Of a stretch of DNA of 64,000 nt, positions 43,238-53,638 are shown in pieces. Source of the stretch: Bacteroidales bacterium (GTDB lineage Bacteria > Bacteroidota > Bacteroidia > Bacteroidales > Marinilabiliaceae); NCBI GenBank assembly GCA_003249255.1, contig QKJP01000049.1, forward strand, positions 248,001-312,000. Direction: 5' to 3'. Made by a program: the position numbers and the translations under genes. Below the pieces are notes generated by a model. The model did not search any database, was not told the origin of the DNA, and was given only the letters and a program-made list of their open reading frames with translations. Numbering within the stretch: position 1 is the stretch's first letter; the number at the start of each line of letters is the position of its first letter.

Positions 43238-46200
43238 ACCCCAAATTAAGCGGCACCCATTTTTCAAATTCCTCAAGTGTCATTCCTTTACGTTTGGCAA
43301 TATCCTCAGCTTGATCTTTTCCAATTTTTCCAAGTCCAAAATAAATTGCTTCAGGATGCGCAAAATACAATCCACTTACCGATGCATTTGGATACATGCT
43401 AAAATGTTCTGTTAAAGTAATGCCTGAGTTATCTTCGGCGCTCAATAAATCAAACAATAAGCGTTTTTCACTATGGTCCGGACAGGCTGGGTAACCTAAT
43501 GCCGGCCGAATACCTCTGTAGCGTTCACGGATGAAGTTCTCAGTGTTGAATTCTTCTTCAGGAGCATAGCCCCAGAATTCTTTTCTTACGCGGAAATGAA
43601 GAAGCTCTGCAAAAGCTTCTGCCAAACGATCTGCTAAAGACTTTAATAGAATACTATTGAAATCATCATGATCATCTTCATAGATTTTTAGCCATTTTTC
43701 AATGCCAATACCGGCGGTAACTGCAAATCCACCAATGTGATCAAAGCGTTTCGAATCCTTTGGTGCCACAAAGTCACTTAACGAATGGAAAACTTCTTTG
43801 TTCGGTTTATCCTGCTGTTCGCGTAAACAATGGAAAGTAGTAAGGACTTCAGAACGAGATTCATCAGCATAAACCTCAATGTCATCATCATTAACGGTGT
43901 TAGCAGGAAAAATGCCAAAAACCGCATTGGCTTGAAGCATCTTCTCGGTTTCGATACGGTCTAACATTTCCATCGAAGCCTTGTGCAACTTAAGGGCTTC
44001 TTCGGCTTTGTTTTTCGCATCTTCAGTTTTAAAACGTTCTAACCATTTGGCTTTTGAAGCGTCATCAACAACATTCTCAATGCCATCGTAGTTACCGGTC
44101 AACTGCCAGGCATGATAGAAGAAAGTCCAATCGATGTATTTTCGAATTTCTGCTATTGGGTAATCTTCTAATACTTTAACTCCTGTTTCGGAAGGCAGTT
44201 GAGTGGACGTATTTGACCAATCAATTTTATATTTCTTTTGGCGAGCTTCTTCAATTGAGAGTAGTTTTATCTCTTTTTTAGAAGCATTGCGCTCTCTAAG
44301 AGATTGGTATTCATCTTTGATTTGTTGCGCAAAGTTTTCTTTTTCTTTATCTGAAAGTAATGCACTCACAACTTGTACGCTTTTCGAAGCATCCTTTACG
44401 TGTACAACCGGATAATCATATTCCGGTTCAATTTTCACAGCCGTATGAATTTTAGAAGTGGTTGCGCCACCAATCATTAAAGGAATCGAAAGACCTTTCT
44501 TTTTCATCTCCTTTGCAACGGTTGTCATTTCTTCTAAAGAAGGTGTAATTAACCCACTTAAACCAATGATGTCCACTTCATTTTTGATAGCTGCCTCAAT
44601 AATTTTTTCTGTTGGCACCATCACACCAAGGTCGATAATTTCGTAATTGTTACACGCAAGAATAACGCTAACAATGTTTTTTCCAATGTCGTGTACATCT
44701 CCTTTTACCGTAGCCATTAAAATCTTACCGGCTGAAGAGCCTGATTTTCCGGCCGCTGCTTTTTCTGCTTCGATAAATGGTTGAAGAATAGCTACAGCTT
44801 TCTTCATTACACGAGCTGTTTTTACAACTTGTGGTAGGAACATTTTTCCCGATCCAAAGAGATCACCAACTATGTCCATTCCGGCCATTAATGGTTGCTC
44901 AATAATATCTAAAGAGAACTCGTATTTTTCACGTGCCTCTGCTAAATCTTCTTCCAAGAAATCTGGAATACCTTTAATAAGACAATGTGCTAAACGACCT
45001 TCCAAATCTTTTTCGCGCCATTCTAAACGATTATCAACCTTACCTTCGGTTTTCTGATCTTTAATTTGCTCGGCAAATTCAATCAGGCGCTCAGTGGCAT
45101 CATCTCTGCGGTTAAGAATTACATCTTCTACTAATTCCAAAAGATCTTTCGGAATCTCATCGTAGATCTGAAGCATTCCCGGATTTACAATTCCCATGTC
45201 CATACCTGCCTGAATGGCGTGATACAGGAAGGCTGAATGAATGGCTTCACGTACGACGTTGTTGCCTCTAAATGAGAATGATAAATTACTTACACCACCA
45301 CTGACTTTGGCGTGCGGTAAGTTTTCTTTTATCCATTTAGTCGAATTGATGAAATCTACACCATAGTTATTGTGTTCTTCAATTCCGGTAGCAACTGCTA
45401 AGATATTAGGATCGAAGATGATGTCTTCAGCCGGGAAGTTAATTTTCTCAGTAAGAAGTTTGTATGCTCTGCTGCAAATTTCTTTACGGCGCTCAAAAGT
45501 ATCTGCCTGACCTTTTTCGTCGAAAGCCATTACAACAACAGCAGCACCGTACTCTTTAATTTTTGTTGCTTGTTCTAAGAATGGTTTTTCGCCTTCTTTA
45601 AGTGAGATGGAGTTAACAACGGCTTTTCCTTGTAAGCATTTTAAGCCTGCTTCTAAAACTTCCCATTTAGAGCTGTCTATCATTACCGGCAAACGAGCGA
45701 TATCCGGTTCCGAAGCCATCAGGTTTAAGAAAGTAACCATTTCTTTTTTAGCGTCTAACATGGCATCGTCCATGTTAACGTCTATAATCTGAGCTCCACC
45801 TTCTACCTGGTCGCGAGCAATATTTAACGCTTCTTCGTATTTTTCTTCGCGAATTAAACGGGCAAATTTTAAAGATCCGGCAACATTAGTACGCTCACCT
45901 ACATTAATAAAGTTGAATTCTTTAGTGAACGAAAGCGCTTCAAGTCCACTTAATTTAGTAATGTGTGATATTTCGGCTTCTTTATGAATTTTAGCTTGTT
46001 CAATCATCTTGGCAAATTCACGAATGTGATCCGGGGTGGTCCCACAGCATCCACCAATGATATTTACCAATCCGTCTTCTAAATATTCTTTAATTTGAGG
46101 AGCCATTTGTAACGGAGTCTCGTCGTATTCGCCAAACTGGTTTGGGAGTCCCGCATTAGGATAGGCACTAATTTTAAAAGGTGCTTTTTGTCCTAACTCT

Positions 46201-46970
46201 TGAATGTAAGGTTTAAGATCTCTAGCACCGTAAGAACAGTTTAATCCAATCGAAAGTAAATCGACGTGAGACACCGAGTTTAAAAATGCTTCTAATGTCT
46301 GCCCCGATAATGTTCTACCGCTACTATCGGCAATGGTGGCCGAAATCATTACCGGCATTTTTTCAATGCGACGGTGCTTTAATTCTTTATTGATGGCAAA
46401 TAGTGCCGCCTTGGCATTTAGGGTATCAAAAACCGTTTCAACCAGAAACATATCAACACCACCATCTAATAGGCCAATTACCTGCTCTTTGTAAGCTTTC
46501 ACCAAATCATCAAAAGTGATGGCTCTGTACCCCGGATTATTTACATCTGGCGACAGCGACGCAGTTTTATTTGTTGGACCAATAGCGCCTGCAACAAAAC
46601 GCGGTTTGTTCGGTGTTTCGACTTCAACTGCTGCTTCGCGAGCAAGTTTTGCTGAAGTTCTATTTAATTCATATACAATATCTTCTAAATCGTAATCTGC
46701 TTGCGAAACAGATGTAGAATTAAAGGTGTTTGTTTCGATAATATCCGATCCGGCTTTTAAATATTCCAAATGGATATTTTTGATGATATCAGGACGAACG
46801 ATGGAAAGCAAATCATTATTTCCCTTTAAAGGGCTGCCATGATCAGCAAAGCGCTCGCCTCTAAAATCTTCTTCTTCCAATTTATGATTTTGAATAAGGC
46901 TACCCATGGCACCATCTAACAAGAGTACTCTTTCTTTAAGAACCTTATATAATAAATCGGTTTTTGTCAT
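43233..46970 (-). CDS. metH: Cobalamin-dependent methionine synthase
   Basis: Transfers methyl from methyltetrahydrofolate to homocysteine via B12. All four modules are present in 1245 residues: homocysteine-binding (zinc cysteines in [11 protein letters not shown] and [10 protein letters not shown]), pterin-binding ([23 protein letters not shown]), B12-binding with [12 protein letters not shown] (the His that ligates cobalt) and the SAM-dependent reactivation domain ([12 protein letters not shown]). Length fits E. coli MetH (1227). No cobalamin or SAM riboswitch was seen upstream. metF is not adjacent. Confidence 0.97.
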   Translation of the reverse strand: MTKTDLLYKVLKERVLLLDGAMGSLIQNHKLEEEDFRGERFADHGSPLKGNNDLLSIVRPDIIKNIHLEYLKAGSDIIETNTFNSTSVSQADYDLEDIVYELNRTSAKLAREAAVEVETPNKPRFVAGAIGPTNKTASLSPDVNNPGYRAITFDDLVKAYKEQVIGLLDGGVDMFLVETVFDTLNAKAALFAINKELKHRRIEKMPVMISATIADSSGRTLSGQTLEAFLNSVSHVDLLSIGLNCSYGARDLKPYIQELGQKAPFKISAYPNAGLPNQFGEYDETPLQMAPQIKEYLEDGLVNIIGGCCGTTPDHIREFAKMIEQAKIHKEAEISHITKLSGLEALSFTKEFNFINVGERTNVAGSLKFARLIREEKYEEALNIARDQVEGGAQIIDVNMDDAMLDAKKEMVTFLNLMASEPDIARLPVMIDSSKWEVLEAGLKCLQGKAVVNSISLKEGEKPFLEQATKIKEYGAAVVVMAFDEKGQADTFERRKEICSRAYKLLTEKINFPAEDIIFDPNILAVATGIEEHNNYGVDFINSTKWIKENLPHAKVSGGVSNLSFSFRGNNVVREAIHSAFLYHAIQAGMDMGIVNPGMLQIYDEIPKDLLELVEDVILNRRDDATERLIEFAEQIKDQKTEGKVDNRLEWREKDLEGRLAHCLIKGIPDFLEEDLAEAREKYEFSLDIIEQPLMAGMDIVGDLFGSGKMFLPQVVKTARVMKKAVAILQPFIEAEKAAAGKSGSSAGKILMATVKGDVHDIGKNIVSVILACNNYEIIDLGVMVPTEKIIEAAIKNEVDIIGLSGLITPSLEEMTTVAKEMKKKGLSIPLMIGGATTSKIHTAVKIEPEYDYPVVHVKDASKSVQVVSALLSDKEKENFAQQIKDEYQSLRERNASKKEIKLLSIEEARQKKYKIDWSNTSTQLPSETGVKVLEDYPIAEIRKYIDWTFFYHAWQLTGNYDGIENVVDDASKAKWLERFKTEDAKNKAEEALKLHKASMEMLDRIETEKMLQANAVFGIFPANTVNDDDIEVYADESRSEVLTTFHCLREQQDKPNKEVFHSLSDFVAPKDSKRFDHIGGFAVTAGIGIEKWLKIYEDDHDDFNSILLKSLADRLAEAFAELLHFRVRKEFWGYAPEEEFNTENFIRERYRGIRPALGYPACPDHSEKRLLFDLLSAEDNSGITLTEHFSMYPNASVSGLYFAHPEAIYFGLGKIGKDQAEDIAKRKGMTLEEFEKWVPLNLGY

Positions 46971-47372
46971 AATGTATAGTGAATTTGTGTACGAATATTT
47001 TATTTATCAGGCTGTTAATGTTAATCCTTAACGAAGTAAACAGTTAACATTCCATTTGGTTATGATTTGGGCTGCAAAACTAATTAATTTTCGGCAAAAG
47101 CCTTAAAGCAAACTGCTTTAGTGCTTAACAATTTAGGGTATATAGATAGGATTTGCAATTTGCCGGCTTAGAATTTGATGAAGAGGTTAATTATCGATGT
47201 TATCTGTTGTATTAACAGAAAATTCAATTTTTGTAATAAAAGTGTTTTATAACAGAAAAACATTTACCCTTGTCAATACGTTGAACTTATTAATTTAATC
47301 TTTTCGCCCTTAATTACTGTTGAAATATTAGTTTTTAGCCAATAATAATTACAAACAATAAACTAGAGGAAT
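46971..47372. other. Divergent gap between metH and the hemerythrin gene
   Basis: The 402-base gap holds a probable metH -7 box and a small inverted repeat, annotated separately. The rest is AT-rich with no ORF, riboswitch or long hairpin that I can recognise. Confidence 0.45.
47075..47082 (-). promoter_or_regulatory. Putative -7 box for metH (TAGTTTTG on minus strand)
   Basis: This exact TAnnTTTG match on the minus strand lies about 105 bases before the metH ATG. An inverted repeat TAAAGCA-AAC-TGCTTTA (47104-47120) lies about 20 bases further upstream and could be a regulator site. Confidence 0.4.
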
Positions 47373-47780
47373 ATGGCAATATTGAAATGGGATGAAAAAT
47401 ATAGTGTAAATATTAGTCTTATTGATGAGCAACATAAAGTCTTGTTAAAAATGATCAATGACTTTTATGATAGCATACAATCAAAGTCTAACAACGAATT
47501 GATAGGTGAGTTAATCAGAAAAATGAATGATTATGTGAAGTTTCATTTTTCTACTGAAGAAAAGATGTTTCAAGATTATAATTATGTAGAATATTATAAT
47601 CATAAAAAGGAACATGATGAATTTATTGATAAAGTAACTGATTTAGATCGTCGTTTTCGCGAAGGGAAGATTATTGTTTCGTTTGAAATTACTAATTTTT
47701 TAAAGAAATGGGTGATTGATCATATTCTGAAATCCGATAAAAAGTATTCTTTGCATTTTACAAAAATGGGGCTGAATTAA
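47373..47780 (+). CDS. Bacteriohemerythrin
   Basis: A 135-residue four-helix O2-binding di-iron protein. The ligands are all visible: His21 (IDEQHK), His58 and Glu62 (HFSTEEKMF), His77 and His81 (HKKEH), His117 and Asp122 (HILKSDKKY). The N-terminal motif ILKWDEKYSVNISLIDEQH is standard. Single-domain hemerythrins of this kind store or sense oxygen, which would suit a micro-aerobe or facultative anaerobe. It has its own transcription unit with a terminator at 47836. Confidence 0.95.
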   Translation: MAILKWDEKYSVNISLIDEQHKVLLKMINDFYDSIQSKSNNELIGELIRKMNDYVKFHFSTEEKMFQDYNYVEYYNHKKEHDEFIDKVTDLDRRFREGKIIVSFEITNFLKKWVIDHILKSDKKYSLHFTKMGLN

Positions 47781-47835
47781 GTTCTGTATTTTTACATAGG
47801 TAATTGTCAGGAGAGTGACGAATTTATTTGATAAG

Positions 47836-47874
47836 CCCATAGTGTGATTGCATCTTCATGCTATGGGTGCTTTT
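47836..47874 (+). terminator. Terminator after hemerythrin
   Basis: CCCATAG/CTATGGG (47836-47842 with 47861-47867) is followed by TGCTTTT. Confidence 0.6.
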
Positions 47875-47913
47875 AAAATGAGATGATATCTAAGTTGTTA
47901 CGAGTACTGGTAA

Positions 47914-48774
47914 TTATTTTAATGCTGCTCTTAGCATCCGCTCTCGATTATTCAAATCTTTTTTCACCTCTACATTTGAATAGCCATGTAATTCCATTAG
48001 TTTTTTCATGTCCTCACCCAAAAACTCGTTAATTTCAAAGAAGATAACTCCTCCCGGTTTTAATAGTTTAAGTCCGAGCTCTGCTATTTTTCGATAGAAA
48101 ATTAAAGGATCTTCATTACTTACAAAAAGAGCTGTGTGTGGTTCATGGTCTAATACATTATTTTCCATCAACTCTTTTTCTAATTCTCTTACATAAGGTG
48201 GATTGCTAACAATGATGTCGAATTTTTTATTGAGCAGCGAGTCATCCGGATTTAAAGCATCTACCAAATTAAATTCAACCGGAGCTTCATTAAGTTTTGA
48301 GTTTTCGGTTGCGGTATCAATGGCTTTGTCAGAAATGTCCCAGGCTTCAACTTTTGCATCGGGTAAGTTCTTTTTAAGCGCAATGGCTATGCATCCACTT
48401 CCTGTTCCGATATCGAGGATTGATGATTTATTACAAGTGTTATCATTTAAAATCCAATGAACCAACTCTTCTGTTTCTGGGCGAGGAATGAGTGTAGCCG
48501 GATTTACTTTAAACGTCAATTCGTAAAATTCTGTATGTCCTAAAATGTATTGGATTGGTTCATGCTGTTTTAATCGTTCAATAAGATCTGCCAACTTAAT
48601 AGATTGTTCTGCTGAAATCTCGTGATCTTTTGCCAAGAGTAATTGTGTGGAATTAAGGTGGAGTAAATCTTCAAAAATTAATTTGATGAATTGATTTAAT
48701 TCCTGTTCTTCATAATAATTCTGAAGTTCGGTTTTAAAACCTCTGGAGAATGTTTGAATGGTCGTGCAGCTCAT
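47914..48774 (-). CDS. prmC: Release factor glutamine methyltransferase
   Basis: Methylates the GGQ glutamine of peptide release factors. The 286-residue protein has the SAM-binding DIGTGSGCIAIALKKNLPDAKVE (shown here only in part; about 120-140) and the catalytic NPPY in IIVSNPPYVRE (about 190). It also has PRPETEELVHWIL (about 97-109), diagnostic for PrmC. Length fits (about 280). It is divergent from ribD with 36 bases between the start codons. Confidence 0.94.
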   Translation of the reverse strand: MSCTTIQTFSRGFKTELQNYYEEQELNQFIKLIFEDLLHLNSTQLLLAKDHEISAEQSIKLADLIERLKQHEPIQYILGHTEFYELTFKVNPATLIPRPETEELVHWILNDNTCNKSSILDIGTGSGCIAIALKKNLPDAKVEAWDISDKAIDTATENSKLNEAPVEFNLVDALNPDDSLLNKKFDIIVSNPPYVRELEKELMENNVLDHEPHTALFVSNEDPLIFYRKIAELGLKLLKPGGVIFFEINEFLGEDMKKLMELHGYSNVEVKKDLNNRERMLRAALK

Positions 48775-48810
48775 TTTTTAGTATCTTGGCGGCAAAATTA
48801 CGAAACTCAG

Positions 48811-49875
48811 ATGAATCATTTACTCGACTCGGAGAAATACATGCAACGCTGTTTGCAATTGGCTCAATTAGCAGAAGGTAAAACTTATCCTAATCCTATG
48901 GTGGGAAGTGTGATTGTTCACAAGGGGAAAATTATTGGAGAAGGATATCATCGTAAAGCCGGTGAGCCACATGCAGAAGTGAATGCTGTTAATTCAGTAA
49001 AAGAGCAAAGCCTGTTAAAGGAATCTACCTTATATGTTAATCTGGAGCCTTGTGCACATTATGGCAAAACTCCCCCTTGTTCTAAATTAATAATTGATAA
49101 GAAAATACCTCATGTGGTGATTGGTTGTGTAGATTCATTTTCTGAAGTATCCGGCAAAGGCATTGAAATGATGGAAGCTGCCGGGGTAAAAGTGGAGGTT
49201 GGTATTTTAGAGAAAGAGAGTTTGGAGTTAAATCGTCGTTTTTTTACTTATCATAACAAGCAACGTCCTTACATTATTTTAAAATGGGCACAGACCTTAG
49301 ATGGTTTTGTAGACATCGATCGTGATCAAGCAGAATACGGCCAGCCCACCTGGATTACGAACGAATGGGCCCGTAGGGCTGTACATCAGCAAAGAGCTAC
49401 TGAAGAAGCCATTTTGGTAGGGACGTACACCGTTCTTAAGGATAATCCTTCTTTGACCTTAAGAGACTGGACCGGTCATCAGCCTTTACGCCTTATTATT
49501 GATAAACAATGTAGAGTTTCGTCTGATTCCCACATTTTGGATGGAATGCATGCGTCGGTTGTTTACAATTATATTCGGTCAGAAACTCAAGGAAGCATTG
49601 ATTGGGTAAGACTTCAAGAGGAAGAAAACCTAAATCAGCAAATTCTAAATGATCTTTTTGATCGAGGTGTTCAATCTTTAATTGTGGAAGGAGGACAAGC
49701 TACACTTGATTCCTTTATCTCTGCTAATTTATGGGATGAAGCTCATGTTTATATTGGAGATAGATGGTTTATTAATGGTGTTAAGGCACCTGTTGTAAAG
49801 GGACAAATTATTTCGGAAGATGCTTTTGGTGATAGTAAGCGCTATATTTATCGAAACAGAACAGTAAAAGTTTAA
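48811..49875 (+). CDS. ribD: Riboflavin biosynthesis bifunctional deaminase/reductase RibD
   Basis: Second and third steps of riboflavin synthesis. The N-terminal deaminase half has the zinc site HAEVNAV (His-Ala-Glu) and PCAHYGKTPPCSKL. The reductase half begins near YIILKWAQTLDGFVD and has LVGTYTVLKDNPSLTLR and EGGQATLDSFI. I start at the ATG at 48811 (354 residues), which gives MNHLLDSEKYMQRCLQLA; an in-frame TTG at 48754 would lie inside the divergent prmC. Later riboflavin genes are not in the window. Confidence 0.94.
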   Translation: MNHLLDSEKYMQRCLQLAQLAEGKTYPNPMVGSVIVHKGKIIGEGYHRKAGEPHAEVNAVNSVKEQSLLKESTLYVNLEPCAHYGKTPPCSKLIIDKKIPHVVIGCVDSFSEVSGKGIEMMEAAGVKVEVGILEKESLELNRRFFTYHNKQRPYIILKWAQTLDGFVDIDRDQAEYGQPTWITNEWARRAVHQQRATEEAILVGTYTVLKDNPSLTLRDWTGHQPLRLIIDKQCRVSSDSHILDGMHASVVYNYIRSETQGSIDWVRLQEEENLNQQILNDLFDRGVQSLIVEGGQATLDSFISANLWDEAHVYIGDRWFINGVKAPVVKGQIISEDAFGDSKRYIYRNRTVKV

Positions 49876-49911
49876 TCATCAGCCTTAAATTAATAAGGTG
49901 AAAGGAAGTTT

Positions 49912-51375
49912 ATGGAGTTTTTTCAAAGTCTTATCCCCTATTTAAGTCCGGTTCTTATTTCGGCTTATGTTGTGGCCATATTAGTAGTTATTGTCTTGAT
50001 TATGCTTGATAATCGCAGTCCCTTAAAATCCATTTCCTGGATTTTAGTGTTGCTGCTTCTACCTGTAATTGGGGTAGTGTTTTATGTTTTTTTTGGACAA
50101 AACTTAAGGAAAGAAAAAATTATTGCTCGTAAGGGTTTAAAGAATCTTGATCTGCTTCATTCTATCGCCCATTCGCAAAGTAATATCATATCACAAAATG
50201 GATGCGAGGCTTATACCGGGGATGATGATAATTTAAAACTTATGCAATTATTGTTGTCTAATTCATCTTCCATCATTACCATGGGGAATAAGGTTAAAGT
50301 GCTTAACAATGGTCAGGTTACCTTTGAGGCCATCATCGAAGCCTTATCTGTAGCCAAACACTTTATTCACATGGAGTATTACATTTTTGCTAATGATGAG
50401 ATTGGTCGTAAGTTGGTTAATCTGCTCAAAAAAAAGGCTAAAGAAGGAGTCGAAGTTAGAGTTATTGTTGATGATGTGGGGAGTTGGGAATTGAATAATT
50501 CGTTTTTTTCAGATTTAGAAAAAAACAACATTGAGGTTTATTCATTTCTAAAGGTTCGTTTTCCCACTTTTACGAGTAAAGTAAATTACCGAAATCACCG
50601 TAAGATAGTTGTGGTTGATGGAGAAGTAGGTTTTTTAGGAGGTATTAATGTTGCTGACCGTTACATTACCGGGGATAAGAGGTATGGCATTTGGCGCGAT
50701 ATTCACTTAAAGGTCGAAGGTGATGCTGTGAATGCGCTTCAAAGTGTTTTTTTAACCGATTGGTATTTTGTGAGTCAGAAAGATATTGCTGAGCCTTCTT
50801 ATTTTCCGCCCAAGCATCCTGATGGAGATCATTTGGTTCAGATTGTTTCCAGTGGCCCCGATACTGACTATCCTGCCATTATGATGGGTATTTTTCAGTC
50901 TATCTCATCCGCCAAGAAATACGTTTATATTGCAACACCTTATTTTATGCCCAGCGAATGTGTTTTAATGGCCATTAAGGCCGCAGCCTTGGGTGGCGTT
51001 GATGTTCGTATTTTGATTCCTGAAAAAAGTGATGCTTATTTTACCAAATTGTGTACCATGTCATACATTCAGGAATTGCAGGAAGCTAACGTTAAAATAT
51101 TTTTTTATACCAAAGGTTTTCTGCACAGTAAAATGATGGTAGTTGATGATCGGGTGTGTACCATAGGAACCGCAAATATGGATTTTAGAAGTTTTGAACA
51201 AAATTTTGAAGTTAATGCCTTTTTGTATGATGAGGAAATTGCCCGTGATGTGCGACTCGATTTTGAAGAGGATCAAAAAGATGCTTATTTGGTAGAATAT
51301 GATATGTGGATGAAGCGATCACGTAAACAAAAAGCTAAGGAATCATTTGCTCGCTTGTTTAGTCCGCTCTTATAA
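49912..51375 (+). CDS. cls: Cardiolipin synthase
   Basis: Membrane phospholipase D-family enzyme that joins two phosphatidylglycerols to cardiolipin. The 487-residue protein has two N-terminal membrane segments (about 10-60, including SPLKSISWILVLLLLPVIG), then two HKD motifs: HRKIVVVDGEVGFLGG (about 226) and HSKMMVVDDRVCTIGTANMD (about 405). Length is typical of ClsA (about 480). It starts 36 bases after ribD, so it may share its transcript. Confidence 0.94.
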   Translation: MEFFQSLIPYLSPVLISAYVVAILVVIVLIMLDNRSPLKSISWILVLLLLPVIGVVFYVFFGQNLRKEKIIARKGLKNLDLLHSIAHSQSNIISQNGCEAYTGDDDNLKLMQLLLSNSSSIITMGNKVKVLNNGQVTFEAIIEALSVAKHFIHMEYYIFANDEIGRKLVNLLKKKAKEGVEVRVIVDDVGSWELNNSFFSDLEKNNIEVYSFLKVRFPTFTSKVNYRNHRKIVVVDGEVGFLGGINVADRYITGDKRYGIWRDIHLKVEGDAVNALQSVFLTDWYFVSQKDIAEPSYFPPKHPDGDHLVQIVSSGPDTDYPAIMMGIFQSISSAKKYVYIATPYFMPSECVLMAIKAAALGGVDVRILIPEKSDAYFTKLCTMSYIQELQEANVKIFFYTKGFLHSKMMVVDDRVCTIGTANMDFRSFEQNFEVNAFLYDEEIARDVRLDFEEDQKDAYLVEYDMWMKRSRKQKAKESFARLFSPLL

Positions 51376-51452
51376 GTGTTATGCACTTTGAGGTCTGCGA
51401 TTAAAGTTGTCGTTGTGTTATATAGGCCGTCTGAGGCTCATGAATAGATGGG

Positions 51453-52370
51453 TTAAGCTTTCTTTTTTTTCAACGTAAAACCAATTGCCAAAACAGCTCC
51501 AAAGATCACTAAAAATGCACCAAGGTAAGCTGTAGAACTAAATGCTCTAATGGGTATCCATTCCACATGAAATGTTAGCATCAGTTCAAGTAGAATAAAA
51601 GTAATTATTGGATTGAGGTTAATGATGATGCTTATTTTATTCGCTTCGATGTATTTAAATGATTCACTTAGAGCTCCGTATGCAAGCAATGTGTTTATGC
51701 CAAGGATAATCATTAAAGCATAAGCCCACCAAGGTTGTTCTGCTGTAAATGAAGAGAAATTTACCATGGGCAGAAAAAGAAGTGCAGGTAAACCATAAAT
51801 GACCATGTTTAATTGTTGGGCTGGATATTTCTGCACCATCTGTTTGTTTAGAACGGCATATCCAGTCCATGTCCAAGCCCCAAATAATACCCAAAGTACC
51901 CCGGTGTTTAATTCTTTAGCAACCTCCATCGAAGAGATTAATTGTTGGTGATAAAAAACACCCATGCCCGTAAAAGCAATGGTAAAACCTAATACTCGAA
52001 CCGGAGTTAACTTTTCTTTAAAAAAAGTAAAGCCTAAAACAGCTAAAGTAATCGCACCCAGTTGAATGATCACTTGTGTAACTCCAGGTCCTGCGTAATA
52101 TACACCTTGCATGTAGCCTATATAATTCATGCCAAGCAGCAAGCTGCAAAGGATAAGTTTTTTCGGTGGATGCTTGATGATTTTTAGATATTCAGGCGTT
52201 TTGATCCAATGGTAAAGAATTAAAATAAGTGTTGCGATAAAAAAGCGAAACCAAACAATGGTGTACGAGTCATAGAATTTTAAACTAATCTTTAATATAA
52301 TGCTCAATACACCCCAAAGAGAAGCCGTTAGTGTGGCAAGAAGAAGTCCTTTGGTGCTATTGCTTAACAT
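51453..52370 (-). CDS. EamA/DMT-family transporter
   Basis: A 305-residue inner-membrane protein with ten predicted helices in two EamA repeats. The first repeat opens GLLLATLTASLWGVLSIILK and has VIIQLGAITLAVLGFTFFKEKLTPVRVLGF. The second repeats this with SIIINLNPIITFILLELML...AYLGAFLVIFG. Members export amino acids, sugars or drugs; the substrate cannot be read here. It is convergent with cls and ends in a Lys-rich tail. Confidence 0.88.
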   Translation of the reverse strand: MLSNSTKGLLLATLTASLWGVLSIILKISLKFYDSYTIVWFRFFIATLILILYHWIKTPEYLKIIKHPPKKLILCSLLLGMNYIGYMQGVYYAGPGVTQVIIQLGAITLAVLGFTFFKEKLTPVRVLGFTIAFTGMGVFYHQQLISSMEVAKELNTGVLWVLFGAWTWTGYAVLNKQMVQKYPAQQLNMVIYGLPALLFLPMVNFSSFTAEQPWWAYALMIILGINTLLAYGALSESFKYIEANKISIIINLNPIITFILLELMLTFHVEWIPIRAFSSTAYLGAFLVIFGAVLAIGFTLKKKKA

Positions 52371-52683
52371 GAGATTATGTGTTTTTAGTGTATTTAATAA
52401 AACTTATTAAAGATTGAAAAGGTTTAAGATAATCGTGTTTTGTAATGCAATCCTAACCATTGATGGATAGGGGAGAGGATGGTGTTAATAAGGTTTCAAT
52501 GCATTGGGTGATTTATAAACAAATCTACTATCTATTATTTTACTTCGAATTATCTGTTGTGATAATATTTTTCAAAAAAATGTATAATGAAAAGAATATT
52601 CTTTTAAAAATCAAGGCTTGACGATCTGATTTTTTTTAAAATCCGTTATATTTGTGGCAACTTATAAAAAAAGACCTTTTATC
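52371..52683. other. Gap between EamA gene and lipoprotein gene
   Basis: This 313-base AT-rich gap, divergent at both ends, contains a -7 box at 52647-52654. I see no ORF, hairpin or repeat of note elsewhere. Confidence 0.4.
52647..52654 (+). promoter_or_regulatory. Putative -7 box (TATATTTG) for the lipoprotein gene
   Basis: This exact TAnnTTTG match lies 29 bases before the ATG at 52684. It argues against a GTG start at 52654, which would lie within the promoter. Confidence 0.45.
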
Positions 52684-53502
52684 ATGAAACATACTTTACA
52701 AATAGCAACCGCTATCCTTGCAGCTCTTGCGTATGTGGCTTGTTCAAGTCCAAAGAAGCCTGCAAAAGTTGAGGCACCTGTTGCTGAACTAAAAAAAGAC
52801 ACTGTAAAAAAGGATGTCAGAGAATTTGTATATCCTCTACCTTCTGCCTTTGAAGTGACTGAGATGTTAAACCGTATTGAAGCGGCTTACATTTTTTCAT
52901 TGTCAAACCCAACATCTAATGTTGATAAATATCTTTCAACAAAAAGTCAAGCTTTAAATCTTGGAGTTTATAGTGCTGATTTAAGTTATGCAAGTACTTA
53001 TAATCAAAAGCAGCAAACAATAGATTTTATGAATGCTTCTACTGCTTTAATTACAAAGTTAGATATGCAATCGGCTTTAGATGCAAAATTATTAGAGAAA
53101 GTTGAAGCTAATATTGATAGTAAAGAGGCTTTAGTAGAGATTATTACCAATTCTTTTTACGATACTTATGAGTATCTGAATAAAAACGACCGTTCATCAC
53201 TTTCTATTTTAGTATTGGCCGGAAGTTGGGTTGAAGCTCTTTATATTTCTGCGCATATCTCAGAAGATACCTTCGATAATAAGGAAATGGTGAAGCTTAT
53301 TATGGATCAAAAAGCTCCATTGGTGAAGTTATTAACCATTTTAGAAAATTTTTCTACTGACGCCGATGTTTTAAGCGTTTTAGAAGAATTAAAACCAATT
53401 AAAGCCATCTACGAGGAAATGGAAGCTGGAAGTATTTCTGAAGAACAGTTAATCGCTATTAAGAATAAAGTAGCAGCTGTTCGTACCAAATTTGTATCAT
53501 AA
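52684..53502 (+). CDS. Predicted lipoprotein of unknown function
   Basis: A 272-residue exported lipoprotein with a signal peptide and lipobox ending ALAYVACSS. The mature part is helical, with conserved-looking stretches YIFSLSNPTSNVDKYLSTKS and LNLGVYSADLSYASTYNQKQ. I do not recognise a family. It precedes the ABCG fusion gene on the same strand but is separated from it by a terminator, so the link is suggestive only. Start chosen at 52684, the ATG that directly opens the signal peptide. Confidence 0.8.
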   Translation: MKHTLQIATAILAALAYVACSSPKKPAKVEAPVAELKKDTVKKDVREFVYPLPSAFEVTEMLNRIEAAYIFSLSNPTSNVDKYLSTKSQALNLGVYSADLSYASTYNQKQQTIDFMNASTALITKLDMQSALDAKLLEKVEANIDSKEALVEIITNSFYDTYEYLNKNDRSSLSILVLAGSWVEALYISAHISEDTFDNKEMVKLIMDQKAPLVKLLTILENFSTDADVLSVLEELKPIKAIYEEMEAGSISEEQLIAIKNKVAAVRTKFVS

Positions 53503-53537
53503 ACACTTAGGAGTGATCATACAATATTAATTTTAAG

Positions 53538-53568
53538 TGGGGCTCAATTGGTGGCCCCATTTTTTTTT
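53538..53568 (+). terminator. Terminator after the lipoprotein gene
   Basis: TGGGGC/GCCCCA (53538-53543 with 53554-53559), then ten Ts. Confidence 0.85.
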
Positions 53569-53638
53569 ATTATCATTAGCGTCTATCCCTTAAAGTAAAA
53601 AGAAACCTTTTTTTAGTAATAAAACAACCATAGAATAA

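Noticed and set aside
46971-47372. Cobalamin or SAM riboswitch upstream of metH
   Set aside because: I looked for a B12-box-like core and for SAM-type folds and found none.
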